A DNA stretch of 24,135 nt from UBA3222 sp002363035 (GTDB lineage Bacteria; Verrucomicrobiota; Verrucomicrobiia; Opitutales; UBA9783), in the NCBI GenBank assembly GCA_946646575.1, contig CAMPCR010000009.1, positions 1 to 24,135 on the forward strand. Reading direction: 5' to 3'. The position numbers and the translations under genes are program-made. The notes under the pieces are model-generated. The model worked only from the letters and a program-made list of their open reading frames with translations, made no database searches and was not told where the DNA came from. Shown here piece by piece: positions 6,813-13,469 of the stretch; position 1 is the stretch's first letter, and each line of letters begins with the position of its first letter.

Positions 6813-7093
6813 ATCCCGAGCGCATGAAAAAGTTCATCGACAGTTTCATAAGCTTTCAGTTGACCGCTTTTAACCTCCCGAATTGCCTCCTTCGCCTCTT
6901 GAATACTTTCATCCAACTCTTCCTTTGAATAGGGTACTACCGCCTCTTGCTCTTCACCCGCTTCCGCATTGTGCGACATTTCCAGGAACATTTCTACATA
7001 CCGGCTTATCGAGATGCCCTTGTTTTTCGCGTGTTCTTCAAAGTATTGGTATAACTCGGGACGAAGCCCGACCGTTAAATGTTTCAATCCCAT
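6809..7093 (-). CDS. Antitoxin 1 of YoeB-like module
   Basis: Starting at the ATG 7093-7091, with AAGGTGG six bases upstream, the protein has 94 residues; the longer open frame to 7177 runs through the promoter and is not used. The N-terminal part (MGLKHLTVGLRPELYQYFEE, then ISISRYVEMFLEM) looks like a ribbon-helix-helix DNA-binding domain. The C-terminal part contains VPYSKEELDESIQEAKEAI, acidic and helical, which recurs in the neighbouring antitoxin and is the likely toxin-binding part. It is not the Phd/YefM-type partner usually found with YoeB. Stop overlaps the toxin start (ATGA). It should repress its own promoter at 7113-7141. Confidence 0.85.
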   Translation of the reverse strand: MGLKHLTVGLRPELYQYFEEHAKNKGISISRYVEMFLEMSHNAEAGEEQEAVVPYSKEELDESIQEAKEAIREVKSGQLKAYETVDELFHALGI

Positions 7094-7112
7094 AAAAAAC
7101 CACCTTATGTGC

Positions 7113-7141
7113 ATTCTCCCGTATTTCTGTCCGTGTGTCAA
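7113..7141 (-). promoter_or_regulatory. Promoter of toxin-antitoxin module 1
   Basis: The minus strand reads TTGACA (7141-7136), 17 bases, GAGAAT (7118-7113), 20 bases before the antitoxin ATG. It is matched by the left-edge antitoxin promoter (192-220). It lies in the 120-base gap between module 2's toxin stop and antitoxin 1. Confidence 0.6.
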
Positions 7142-7183
7142 TGAGGACGCAGGAAATTCGCACCAAAAAGCGACCACCTTGAC

Positions 7184-7362
7184 GGGACAATGTCGCTCGG
7201 TTCAGATTTGTTTTTTACTCGTAATGGCTCCAACAGCGGGCGAATTCAATCGTATCTCCGACAACGACATAAACTAACCGATGCTGTTCATTAATACGGC
7301 GCGAATAGGTATTTTCATAACCGCGCAATTTTTCATAGGGCGGTGGCGTTTGAAACGGATTG
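7184..7362. repeat. Direct repeat copy 2 (toxin C-terminal half and downstream flank)
   Basis: This is the partner of 6533-6711, gapless at an offset of 651 bases. Similarity starts in non-coding DNA past the toxin stop and ends abruptly inside the toxin gene at the codons for NPFQTPPP, beyond which the two toxins are only distantly alike. Confidence 0.85.
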
Positions 7363-7466
7363 GCAATAACCAACGCTATCAACTTTTGTATATTGCACGC
7401 AAACGGCGTTTTCTTCGCCTTCTTCCAATCCTTTACAAATTGATGCGAATACTTAATCGTTCTCAT
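7215..7466 (-). CDS. YoeB/Txe-family mRNA interferase toxin 2
   Basis: The protein has 83 residues and the same C-terminal signature as toxin 1 (YSRRINEQHRLVYVV and FARCWSHYE), with the catalytic-type E, R, H and Y residues all kept. The N-terminal 35 residues (MRTIKYSHQFVKDWKKAK...) differ from toxin 1 but have the expected helical hairpin. It overlaps antitoxin 2 by ATGA. Since the C-terminal active site is shared, both toxins probably have the same activity. Specificity for the partner antitoxin would depend on the parts that differ. Confidence 0.9.
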   Translation of the reverse strand: MRTIKYSHQFVKDWKKAKKTPFACNIQKLIALVIANPFQTPPPYEKLRGYENTYSRRINEQHRLVYVVVGDTIEFARCWSHYE

Positions 7467-7735
7467 TCCGTTTCCGCCTCAAGTGCGGCAAACATCTCTT
7501 CGGCATTTTTGAAGGATTTTCCCCTTCTGAACCGTATATCTTCCTTTGCCTCCCGAATACTTTCATCCAGCTCTTCCTTTGAATAAGGCACGGGATTTTC
7601 GTACGTATCGACGGTTTCTTCAAGATACGTTTCGACGCACTTCTCTATCTGCGGAATGCCGCGACGCTCCGCTTCGGATGAAAAAAATTTCAAAAGCTTC
7701 GGAGTGAGACGGATATTGAAAGATTGCGCATTCAT
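7463..7735 (-). CDS. Antitoxin 2 of YoeB-like module
   Basis: The protein has 90 residues. The N-terminus (SFNIRLTPKLLKFFSSEAERRGI) looks like a ribbon-helix-helix head but is not alignable in detail with antitoxin 1. The C-terminal NPVPYSKEELDESIREAKED is almost identical to the corresponding part of antitoxin 1. The two antitoxins thus pair different DNA-binding heads with a shared toxin-binding segment. Stop overlaps the toxin 2 start. A modest AAGAAG ribosome site precedes the ATG at 7735. Confidence 0.85.
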   Translation of the reverse strand: MNAQSFNIRLTPKLLKFFSSEAERRGIPQIEKCVETYLEETVDTYENPVPYSKEELDESIREAKEDIRFRRGKSFKNAEEMFAALEAETE

Positions 7736-7748
7736 ACTTCTTGAACGT

Positions 7749-7778
7749 ATTTTACATACCCCTGCTTCCTTCTGTCAA
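7749..7778 (-). promoter_or_regulatory. Promoter of toxin-antitoxin module 2
   Basis: The minus strand has TTGACA (7778-7773), an 18-base spacer and TAAAAT (7754-7749), 13 bases before the antitoxin ATG. Its upstream flank does not match the other two antitoxin promoters, in keeping with the different DNA-binding head. Confidence 0.6.
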
Positions 7779-7846
7779 ATCGCATCCGCAGGCGAATTAT
7801 AAAATAAAATCAGGATTGCCAGTAGTCGGAAAGCCACAAATATCAT

Positions 7847-8407
7847 TCAATTCGGTGTCTGAAATACATCGGGTGTATCTGCCGTTTCCCAAGGCGACTG
7901 ATGTGACAACAGCGGGAGAATTTCTTTCATTTCAAAACAAAACAGTGGTACTTCTTTTGCCAAACACGGATGCGGTAACCAAAGTGCCTGTTTTTGTTCC
8001 GCTTCCGATGGCACATGAAAGGTATCTTCAAGCGAATTCAAACATAATACCTGCGTAACATTCAGGCGTGCGCAAACGGGTTGTGGAAGGTTTTGTCGGG
8101 TTAAGATAAGTTGTGCAAAATGTAACGCATCACAGACAAAAACCTGCGAAGGTTTTATTTTTTTCAACACAAGCAACGTACGTATGAAAGCACAAAAGGC
8201 GCGAATACCCAACGTCGAACCGGGACCGTTCACAAGATAAATCTCTGTATTGTCCCAAGAAATTTCGTCCATGCACGGACGCAACGCCGAAAACAAGCGA
8301 TCGGTAATCGGTTCCGTGCCGACGTATTCATACGCCCATGTGTTATTTTTTGCCCAACCGACGCAAAAATCCGAAAATCCTGCGTGTAAAAATAAACGTT
8401 CCGTCAT
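7847..8407 (-). CDS. tsaB: Divergent TsaB-like protein
   Basis: This 186-residue protein is best read as a divergent TsaB (YeaZ), the non-catalytic partner that binds TsaD for t6A synthesis. Support comes from NGPGSTLGIRAFCAFIRTL (60-78), which follows the TsaB pattern GPGSFTGLR followed by a helix, and from the gene position after obg. Against it, the usual N-terminal LA.DTST is replaced by LFLHAGFSD and the protein is shorter than most TsaB. No membrane segment. It lies 78 bases after obg on the same strand; the ribosome site is weak. Confidence 0.6.
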   Translation of the reverse strand: MTERLFLHAGFSDFCVGWAKNNTWAYEYVGTEPITDRLFSALRPCMDEISWDNTEIYLVNGPGSTLGIRAFCAFIRTLLVLKKIKPSQVFVCDALHFAQLILTRQNLPQPVCARLNVTQVLCLNSLEDTFHVPSEAEQKQALWLPHPCLAKEVPLFCFEMKEILPLLSHQSPWETADTPDVFQTPN

Positions 8408-8485
8408 GGTGTATTGCGTACCGTCACTTCCAACTGTTTTATCTGCCTAGGGAGGAAATGCGATGATGGGTTATGGCTTCGTATT

Positions 8486-9568
8486 TCACAACACACATGC
8501 GTCGGAATCTTTTTGTTCCGAAGTCGCGGTATTTAAAGGTATCTCCACCACTTCCGAGGCGGTTTCTTCCTCAGTTTCATCAGTTTTCGGCACAAAATGC
8601 TCAAACAGGTACACCCTCAGGGCTTCTAAACCGTCGCCGCTTTTGCAGGAAATCGGCAATACGGTTAATTCTGGGAATTTTTGCGTAAAAACTTTGTAAT
8701 TTTCTTCAAATCCCGACAAATCACTCTTGTTTGCAATCACAATGAAGGGCTTTTCGTTCAACCCCATGCCGTACAGCGATAATTCGTTGCGTAACTGCTC
8801 AAAGTCTTTCCACGGTTCGTGCCCTTCACTGCCGACGTCCAGCACCATCAGCAACGCTTGGCAACGTTCGATGTGGCGCAAAAAACGATACCCGAGCCCC
8901 TTGTTCTGCGAAGCTCCTTCGATAAGACCCGGAATATCCGCAATAACCAAATGCCGATTTTCCTCCGTCAACACGCCGACATTGGCATGCAAGGTTGTAA
9001 AGGGGTAATTTGCGACCTTCGGTTGGGCGTTGGTGAGACAACGGATGAGCGAGGACTTGCCCGCATTCGGGAAACCGACTAAACCGACATCGGCGATGGT
9101 TTTTAATACCAATTTAAAGCGACCCTCTTCGCCCGGTTGACCGCGTGTTGCCTTTCTTGGAGCCTGATTAACGGAAGATTTAAAATGTAAGTTCCCAAGA
9201 CCGCCGCGCCCGCCCTTTAAAATCACAAGGCGCATATTCGGTTTCAAGACTTCCGCCACAAGCGTTTGCGTGTAACGGTCGAGAATTTGCGTCCCCGGCG
9301 GAACTTTTAAAACGCAATCCTCGCCACCGCGTCCGTAACAATCGGAGCCCATGCCATCCTGACCGCTTTGCGCCTTCGCCTGCGGCTTGTAACGAAATTC
9401 GCTCAAATCATTGACGTGCGGCGAACATTCCAGAACAACATCCCCGCCTTTCCCGCCGTCACCGCCGTCGGGACCGCCCTTCGGAAGATACTTCTCGCGC
9501 CGAAAACTGCAACAACCGTTGCCGCCGTTCCCGGCTTTCCAGAACACTTCCGCCTCATCGATAAACAT
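8486..9568 (-). CDS. obgE: Obg-family GTPase (ObgE/CgtA)
   Basis: Obg is an essential ribosome-associated GTPase in large-subunit assembly and stress control. The 360-residue protein has the glycine-rich Obg fold (1-158, with GNGGNGCCSFRREKYLPKGG and GGDGGKGGDVV) and a G domain. Its motifs are GFPNAGKS (165-172), YPFTTLHANVG as switch I, DIPGLIEGAS (211-220), NKSD (280-283) and SCKSG (307-311). The C-terminal tail (from about 325) is short and acidic and not a full third domain, as in many phyla. It starts 60 bases after clpP, so co-transcription is likely. Confidence 0.97.
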   Translation of the reverse strand: MFIDEAEVFWKAGNGGNGCCSFRREKYLPKGGPDGGDGGKGGDVVLECSPHVNDLSEFRYKPQAKAQSGQDGMGSDCYGRGGEDCVLKVPPGTQILDRYTQTLVAEVLKPNMRLVILKGGRGGLGNLHFKSSVNQAPRKATRGQPGEEGRFKLVLKTIADVGLVGFPNAGKSSLIRCLTNAQPKVANYPFTTLHANVGVLTEENRHLVIADIPGLIEGASQNKGLGYRFLRHIERCQALLMVLDVGSEGHEPWKDFEQLRNELSLYGMGLNEKPFIVIANKSDLSGFEENYKVFTQKFPELTVLPISCKSGDGLEALRVYLFEHFVPKTDETEEETASEVVEIPLNTATSEQKDSDACVL

Positions 9569-9628
9569 AACATCTTACCCGAAATTATCCGGCAAAAAAC
9601 CGCCCGGAATTCGATGCTCCGAAACCTC

Positions 9629-10222
9629 TTACTTCAGCCCCTGCGCGATAATTTCATCCGCCAAACCGTACTCGATGGCTTCTTTGGCGTTCAGGTAAAA
9701 ATCTCTGTCGGTATCGTGCGTGATTTTTTCAATCGTCTGCCCGGAAGCCTCGGCAAGAATTTTATTCAATTCCGCGCGGGACTTTTCCATTTCCTGCGCC
9801 TGAATATGAATGTCCACCGCAGAAGCTTCGATGTGCCCCATAATCAGCGGCTGGTGAATAAGAACGCGCGCATGGGGATAGAGAAAGCGCAGACCTTTCC
9901 TCGCGCCGCCGAGAAGGATAGAACCCATGCTCGCCGCCAGACCCGTTACGACAACCGAAATCGGCGATTGAACAAGGCGCATCGTGTCGTAAATCGCCAT
10001 GCCGGCTGTAATCGAACCGCCGGGTGTATTGATATAAAACGTGATCGGATTCCCGGGCTCCTGCAACTCCAGATAAATCAACTTCTCGGTGACGTCTTTG
10101 GCGGATTTATCGTTGACCTCGCCCCAAAGGAAAACTTTCCGATCTTTAAGAAACTGCTTCTCGATAACGCCGTTGACGGGCTCGTTTTCCTTCTTGCAGT
10201 CGTAACCTTCCTCCTCGCACAT
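9629..10222 (-). CDS. clpP: ATP-dependent Clp protease proteolytic subunit
   Basis: ClpP forms the double-ring serine protease chamber served by ClpX or ClpA in the cytoplasm. The 197-residue protein has the triad S98 in GLAASMGS, H123 in LIHQPL and D174 in DRDFYLNAKEA. NTPGGSITAGMAIYDTM is the usual oxyanion-side segment. The N-terminus is acidic with several cysteines (C2, C9), and no in-frame alternative start follows soon. A GAGGAGG lies just inside the gene, so the true ribosome site is unclear. Tig and clpX, common neighbours, are absent; obg follows instead. Confidence 0.97.
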   Translation of the reverse strand: MCEEEGYDCKKENEPVNGVIEKQFLKDRKVFLWGEVNDKSAKDVTEKLIYLELQEPGNPITFYINTPGGSITAGMAIYDTMRLVQSPISVVVTGLAASMGSILLGGARKGLRFLYPHARVLIHQPLIMGHIEASAVDIHIQAQEMEKSRAELNKILAEASGQTIEKITHDTDRDFYLNAKEAIEYGLADEIIAQGLK

Positions 10223-10282
10223 GCCCTTTATGGAAGCATTTTTCGAAAAAAAGGCAAAAAGAAAATCACCGCGCGCATCGAA

Positions 10283-10438
10283 TTAAAGGAAAAAGAAAAC
10301 GATTTGCATCAAAAGAACCAAAAGAACCAACCCGCCGGTAAATTTCAGGAAAAAATTCACGGGACGTCGCTGCATATCCGCAGAACGCTTCTTCTTATCG
10401 AATGCAAAACAATGGGTAATATCCCTTGGGGCTTTCAT
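10283..10438 (-). CDS. Possible 51-residue C-tail membrane protein
   Basis: The minus strand has a 51-codon frame from ATG 10438-10436 to TAA 10285-10283. Its first half is polar and basic (DKKKRS, MQRRP), and residues 29-51 form one hydrophobic segment ending at the C-terminus (FTGGLVLLVLLMQIVFFFL). It lies between murF and clpP in a 364-base gap otherwise without a gene. AGGG eight bases before the ATG is a possible ribosome site. I know no family for it, and so short a frame could be chance. Confidence 0.4.
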   Translation of the reverse strand: MKAPRDITHCFAFDKKKRSADMQRRPVNFFLKFTGGLVLLVLLMQIVFFFL

Positions 10439-10450
10439 GTAGTCTGCCCT

Positions 10451-10481
10451 ATTATAGCGTTACCGTTCCATTGAAAGACAA
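10451..10481 (-). promoter_or_regulatory. Promoter for small membrane protein and clpP-obg genes
   Basis: On the minus strand a perfect TATAAT (10456-10451) follows TTGTCT (10481-10476) after 19 bases, in the gap after murF. It is well placed to start a clpP-obg-tsaB-like transcript separate from the cell-wall cluster. The -10 lies only 12 bases from the small gene's ATG, leaving almost no leader. Confidence 0.45.
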
Positions 10482-10586
10482 TCGAATTTTCACCTCGTCC
10501 CGCGGATATGCGGTCGACGGCAGGTAAACAGGGCGGTTCGAATCAACACGTGTACGATTTTTGTCGAGAGAAGCAATCTATATCCG

Positions 10587-11912
10587 TCAGATAATCAAAT
10601 TTTCCAGTTGATATTTTCGACTTCCTTTTAAGTAAAAGTATGTATGCGGAAGTTTTTCAACAAACAAACGCGCTTCTTCCGTTTTCGCGAACGTATAAAT
10701 CTGCGAAGTATGTGCGCCGTGTTGCAACAGACCTTCCTTAATATGTTCCGCAAATGCGCCGATACACACGAAGATATCCTCTTTTTGTATGCGAAAATTC
10801 TTTCCGAGTTCCCGATGAAAAGCGGTACTTTGCGTGCCGAGCTCCAGCATACTGCCAATACAATAAACAATCGGAACGTCCTTCGGAACTTCGCGATAAA
10901 ATCCTTCCAGACTGTTTTCGAACGACGACGGATTGGCATTGTAGCAGTCGACAAAATAACGACGATTGCCAACGGACTGCCAAGCGCCTCGGTTTGCAAG
11001 CGGCTTCCAACGTAACAGGCGCGTCTGAATATCACTTGCAGAAATGCCTTCGTTGATCGCCACGCCAATCATCATTGCGAATGTTTGCGCCATGCGACGC
11101 CCCAACGGGAAAGGTACATCAAACGTTTTCGATTGCACAATGCACTGCCATCCGCTTTTTGTCGGCGTTACGCGGCAAAGAATAGTATTCTCGGAATTTT
11201 CGGATGCATCTTCCGAAAAAACATACGTCGGAACGTTTTTGGATAGATGTGCCCATTGCTTCGGGCAATAAGCGCGCTTCTGCGCGGCGTTTAAGAGTTT
11301 TGCTTTTTCAGTTGCAATTTCTTCAAGCGTTCCGAAATGTTCCAAATGAACGGGTTCGACGTTAATTAAAACCGATACATTCGGTTGCAACATTGACGCA
11401 AGCGTGTCCATTTCGCCTTTTTCGCTGATACCCGCTTCCAGCACGGCAATTTTATGCACGGAACCGTCAATTTGCGTCAGAGAAAACGGGACGCCAAGGG
11501 TGTTGTTTAAATTCTCGTGCGATTTGAACGTTTCTTCGCCGAGCAGAAGTGATAAAAGCTCTTTTGCGGAAGTTTTTCCCACACTTCCTGTCAGAGCAAT
11601 TACCTTGGTCGGAAGCGTTTGTCGATATATACGCGCAATCGCCTGAAACGCCAACAGCGTATTTTTGACTTTCAACTGCGGCAAATCGCAATCTTCAATA
11701 AAATGCTCTACGATTGCCGCCGATGCACCACAGTCGCGAGCTGTTTTGACGTATAAATGCCCGTCGTTGTTTTCGGTTTTTAACGCCAAAAAACACGCAT
11801 TTCCTGTCAATTTTCGTGTATCGAAGCAAAATTCTTCGACGGGAACCTGCGGAACCTTCGACCAAACGCCGTTTGTCCAATGTTGCAGATCGTTCGGATC
11901 GAATTTCGGCAT
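10587..11912 (-). CDS. murF: UDP-MurNAc-tripeptide--D-Ala-D-Ala ligase MurF
   Basis: MurF adds D-Ala-D-Ala to the UDP-MurNAc-tripeptide, the last cytoplasmic step of the peptidoglycan pentapeptide. The 441-residue protein has the Mur ligase ATP loop TGSVGKTS (108-115), HENLNNTLGVP after it, EAGISEKGEM, and the MurF-typical DCYNANPSS in the third domain, ending with LKGSR. Length and motif order fit the family. It starts 12 bases after murE and ends the cell-wall cluster in this window; the next gene is not mraY. Confidence 0.96.
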   Translation of the reverse strand: MPKFDPNDLQHWTNGVWSKVPQVPVEEFCFDTRKLTGNACFLALKTENNDGHLYVKTARDCGASAAIVEHFIEDCDLPQLKVKNTLLAFQAIARIYRQTLPTKVIALTGSVGKTSAKELLSLLLGEETFKSHENLNNTLGVPFSLTQIDGSVHKIAVLEAGISEKGEMDTLASMLQPNVSVLINVEPVHLEHFGTLEEIATEKAKLLNAAQKRAYCPKQWAHLSKNVPTYVFSEDASENSENTILCRVTPTKSGWQCIVQSKTFDVPFPLGRRMAQTFAMMIGVAINEGISASDIQTRLLRWKPLANRGAWQSVGNRRYFVDCYNANPSSFENSLEGFYREVPKDVPIVYCIGSMLELGTQSTAFHRELGKNFRIQKEDIFVCIGAFAEHIKEGLLQHGAHTSQIYTFAKTEEARLFVEKLPHTYFYLKGSRKYQLENLII

Positions 11913-11924
11913 CCGTACCTTTTT

Positions 11925-13469
11925 TTATGCCTCGGCACGAAAATACGCTTCGACCGTTTTGCGATCGTTGTACGGCAGGAATTGACCGTTGATTTCCTGC
12001 GTTTCTTCCGCACCCTTCCCCGCAATCAACACACAATCGCCTTCTTTACATTCCTTTAACACACGATAAACCGCTTCCGTCCGATCGGTGATGAAATCCG
12101 CCTTTGTTATGTCCTTTAGTCCGTCGCGCATGTCCTCGAAAATTTGACCTTGCGGTTCAAAACGCGGATTGTCGCTCGTAACCCACGCGTGATCGGCGCA
12201 CGTTTCGGCGATGCGCATCATCAGCGGACGTTTGGAACGATCCCGATTGCCGCCGCAACCGAAAACAACATAAAGCTTCCCTTTTGTACAGGCACGCAAC
12301 GTCTGCAAAACGTTTTCCAATGCTTCGGGCTTATGGGCGAAATCGATGAAAATGTTGATTTTCTTTGAATTTTCAACCGCTTCCAAGCGTTCCGGAACAC
12401 CCGCAAAATGTTCCAATGCCGGCAGAACTTCCGACAAGTTGTAGCCTTGCGCGTATAATACGCCTAACGCCGCCAGGACATTATACACATTAAACTTCCC
12501 GAGTAATCGCGTACGCACCGTTGCGCTCCCCTGCGGAGAAGCAAGGGTAAAGCATGTACCGTTCATACCCCAACGAATGTCGGTCGCCCGTAAATCAGCC
12601 GTTGTATCGATACCCACCGTAACGGCTTTTACCGACGAAGGCACTTCCTTTAATAACCGCCGTCCGTACGCATCATCGATATTAATGACTGCATGTTTTA
12701 AAGCGGAAGCTTCGAACAGAGAACGTTTCGCAAGGTAATAGGCTTCCGCCGTCTGGTGATAATCCAGATGGTCGTGTCCGAGATTTGTGAAAACCGCCGT
12801 ATCGAAATGCACGCCGTACGTTCGTTTTTGATCGATACCTTGCGAAGAGGCTTCGATAACGGCATTTTGGACATTTTCCGCAACCATTTCGCTCAAATAA
12901 CTCATCAACGTAATTGCATCGGGCGTCGTGTGAACCGAAGGCAAAACGCGATGTCCCAGATCGTTATGCAGACTGCCGACAAGACCCGTTTTTTGCTTTA
13001 ATCCCGCCTGATAAAGATAGTGCAACAGCCAGGTTGTCGTGGTTTTCCCGCTTGTTCCCGTTACGCCAACAAGACGCAGTTGTTCATCGGGAAAACCGTA
13101 AAAGGCGCGCGCGATTTGCGCAATGGCGGTACGTACATTCGGGACTTGGATTTGAATAACGTTCGGCAGGTGCGGGATGATTTTTTCGGCAACAATCACT
13201 TCCGCACCGTTGGCAATCGCCGCATGGACATAATCGCAACCGTTATTTTCGCGTCCCGGAACGGCGAAGAACAGACCGTTCGGTCGGATTTGCCGATGAT
13301 GCAGGGCGATGTTCGTAATGTCGGGATTGGCGTCGGAACCACACCGCTTTTTTACCTGCGTTGCGCGCAACAACGTTTTTAAATTCACCGATGTCATAGT
13401 GTTCAATAAAGGGAAAGCGAACCGTTGCAGTAACGGTGCGTACGATAAAAGAGCGGCATTGAGCATCAT
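11925..13469 (-). CDS. murE: UDP-MurNAc-L-Ala-D-Glu--meso-DAP ligase MurE
   Basis: MurE adds the third residue of the peptidoglycan stem peptide. The 514-residue protein shows the ATP loop TGTSGKTT (137-144), HTTPDA (180-185), the lysine region YYLAKRSLF (about 244-252, with the lysine that is carbamylated in this family), and DNPR at 433-436. DNPR marks enzymes using meso-diaminopimelate rather than lysine. The start overlaps ftsI as ATGA. A second ATG at 13397 (MTSVNLKTLL) resembles the usual MurE beginning, so the first 24 residues may not be made; the coupled ATG was kept. Confidence 0.95.
   Translation of the reverse strand: MMLNAALLSYAPLLQRFAFPLLNTMTSVNLKTLLRATQVKKRCGSDANPDITNIALHHRQIRPNGLFFAVPGRENNGCDYVHAAIANGAEVIVAEKIIPHLPNVIQIQVPNVRTAIAQIARAFYGFPDEQLRLVGVTGTSGKTTTTWLLHYLYQAGLKQKTGLVGSLHNDLGHRVLPSVHTTPDAITLMSYLSEMVAENVQNAVIEASSQGIDQKRTYGVHFDTAVFTNLGHDHLDYHQTAEAYYLAKRSLFEASALKHAVINIDDAYGRRLLKEVPSSVKAVTVGIDTTADLRATDIRWGMNGTCFTLASPQGSATVRTRLLGKFNVYNVLAALGVLYAQGYNLSEVLPALEHFAGVPERLEAVENSKKINIFIDFAHKPEALENVLQTLRACTKGKLYVVFGCGGNRDRSKRPLMMRIAETCADHAWVTSDNPRFEPQGQIFEDMRDGLKDITKADFITDRTEAVYRVLKECKEGDCVLIAGKGAEETQEINGQFLPYNDRKTVEAYFRAEA

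Noticed and set aside
7741..8058. 105-codon plus-strand open frame
   Set aside because: Antisense of the tsaB-like gene and of an antitoxin promoter; no family features.
8463..8699. Plus-strand frame with a strong GGGAGGAAA ribosome-like site before ATG
   Set aside because: The site is attractive, but the encoded protein is the antisense of the obg 3' end and shows no domain; treated as chance.
9368..10474. 368-codon plus-strand open frame across obg and clpP
   Set aside because: It is antisense to two certain genes and its protein has low-complexity, arginine-rich composition; no family features.
13397..13399. Internal ATG as the murE start
   Set aside because: It matches the usual family start better, but the first ATG overlaps ftsI by ATGA, so the longer form was kept with a note.
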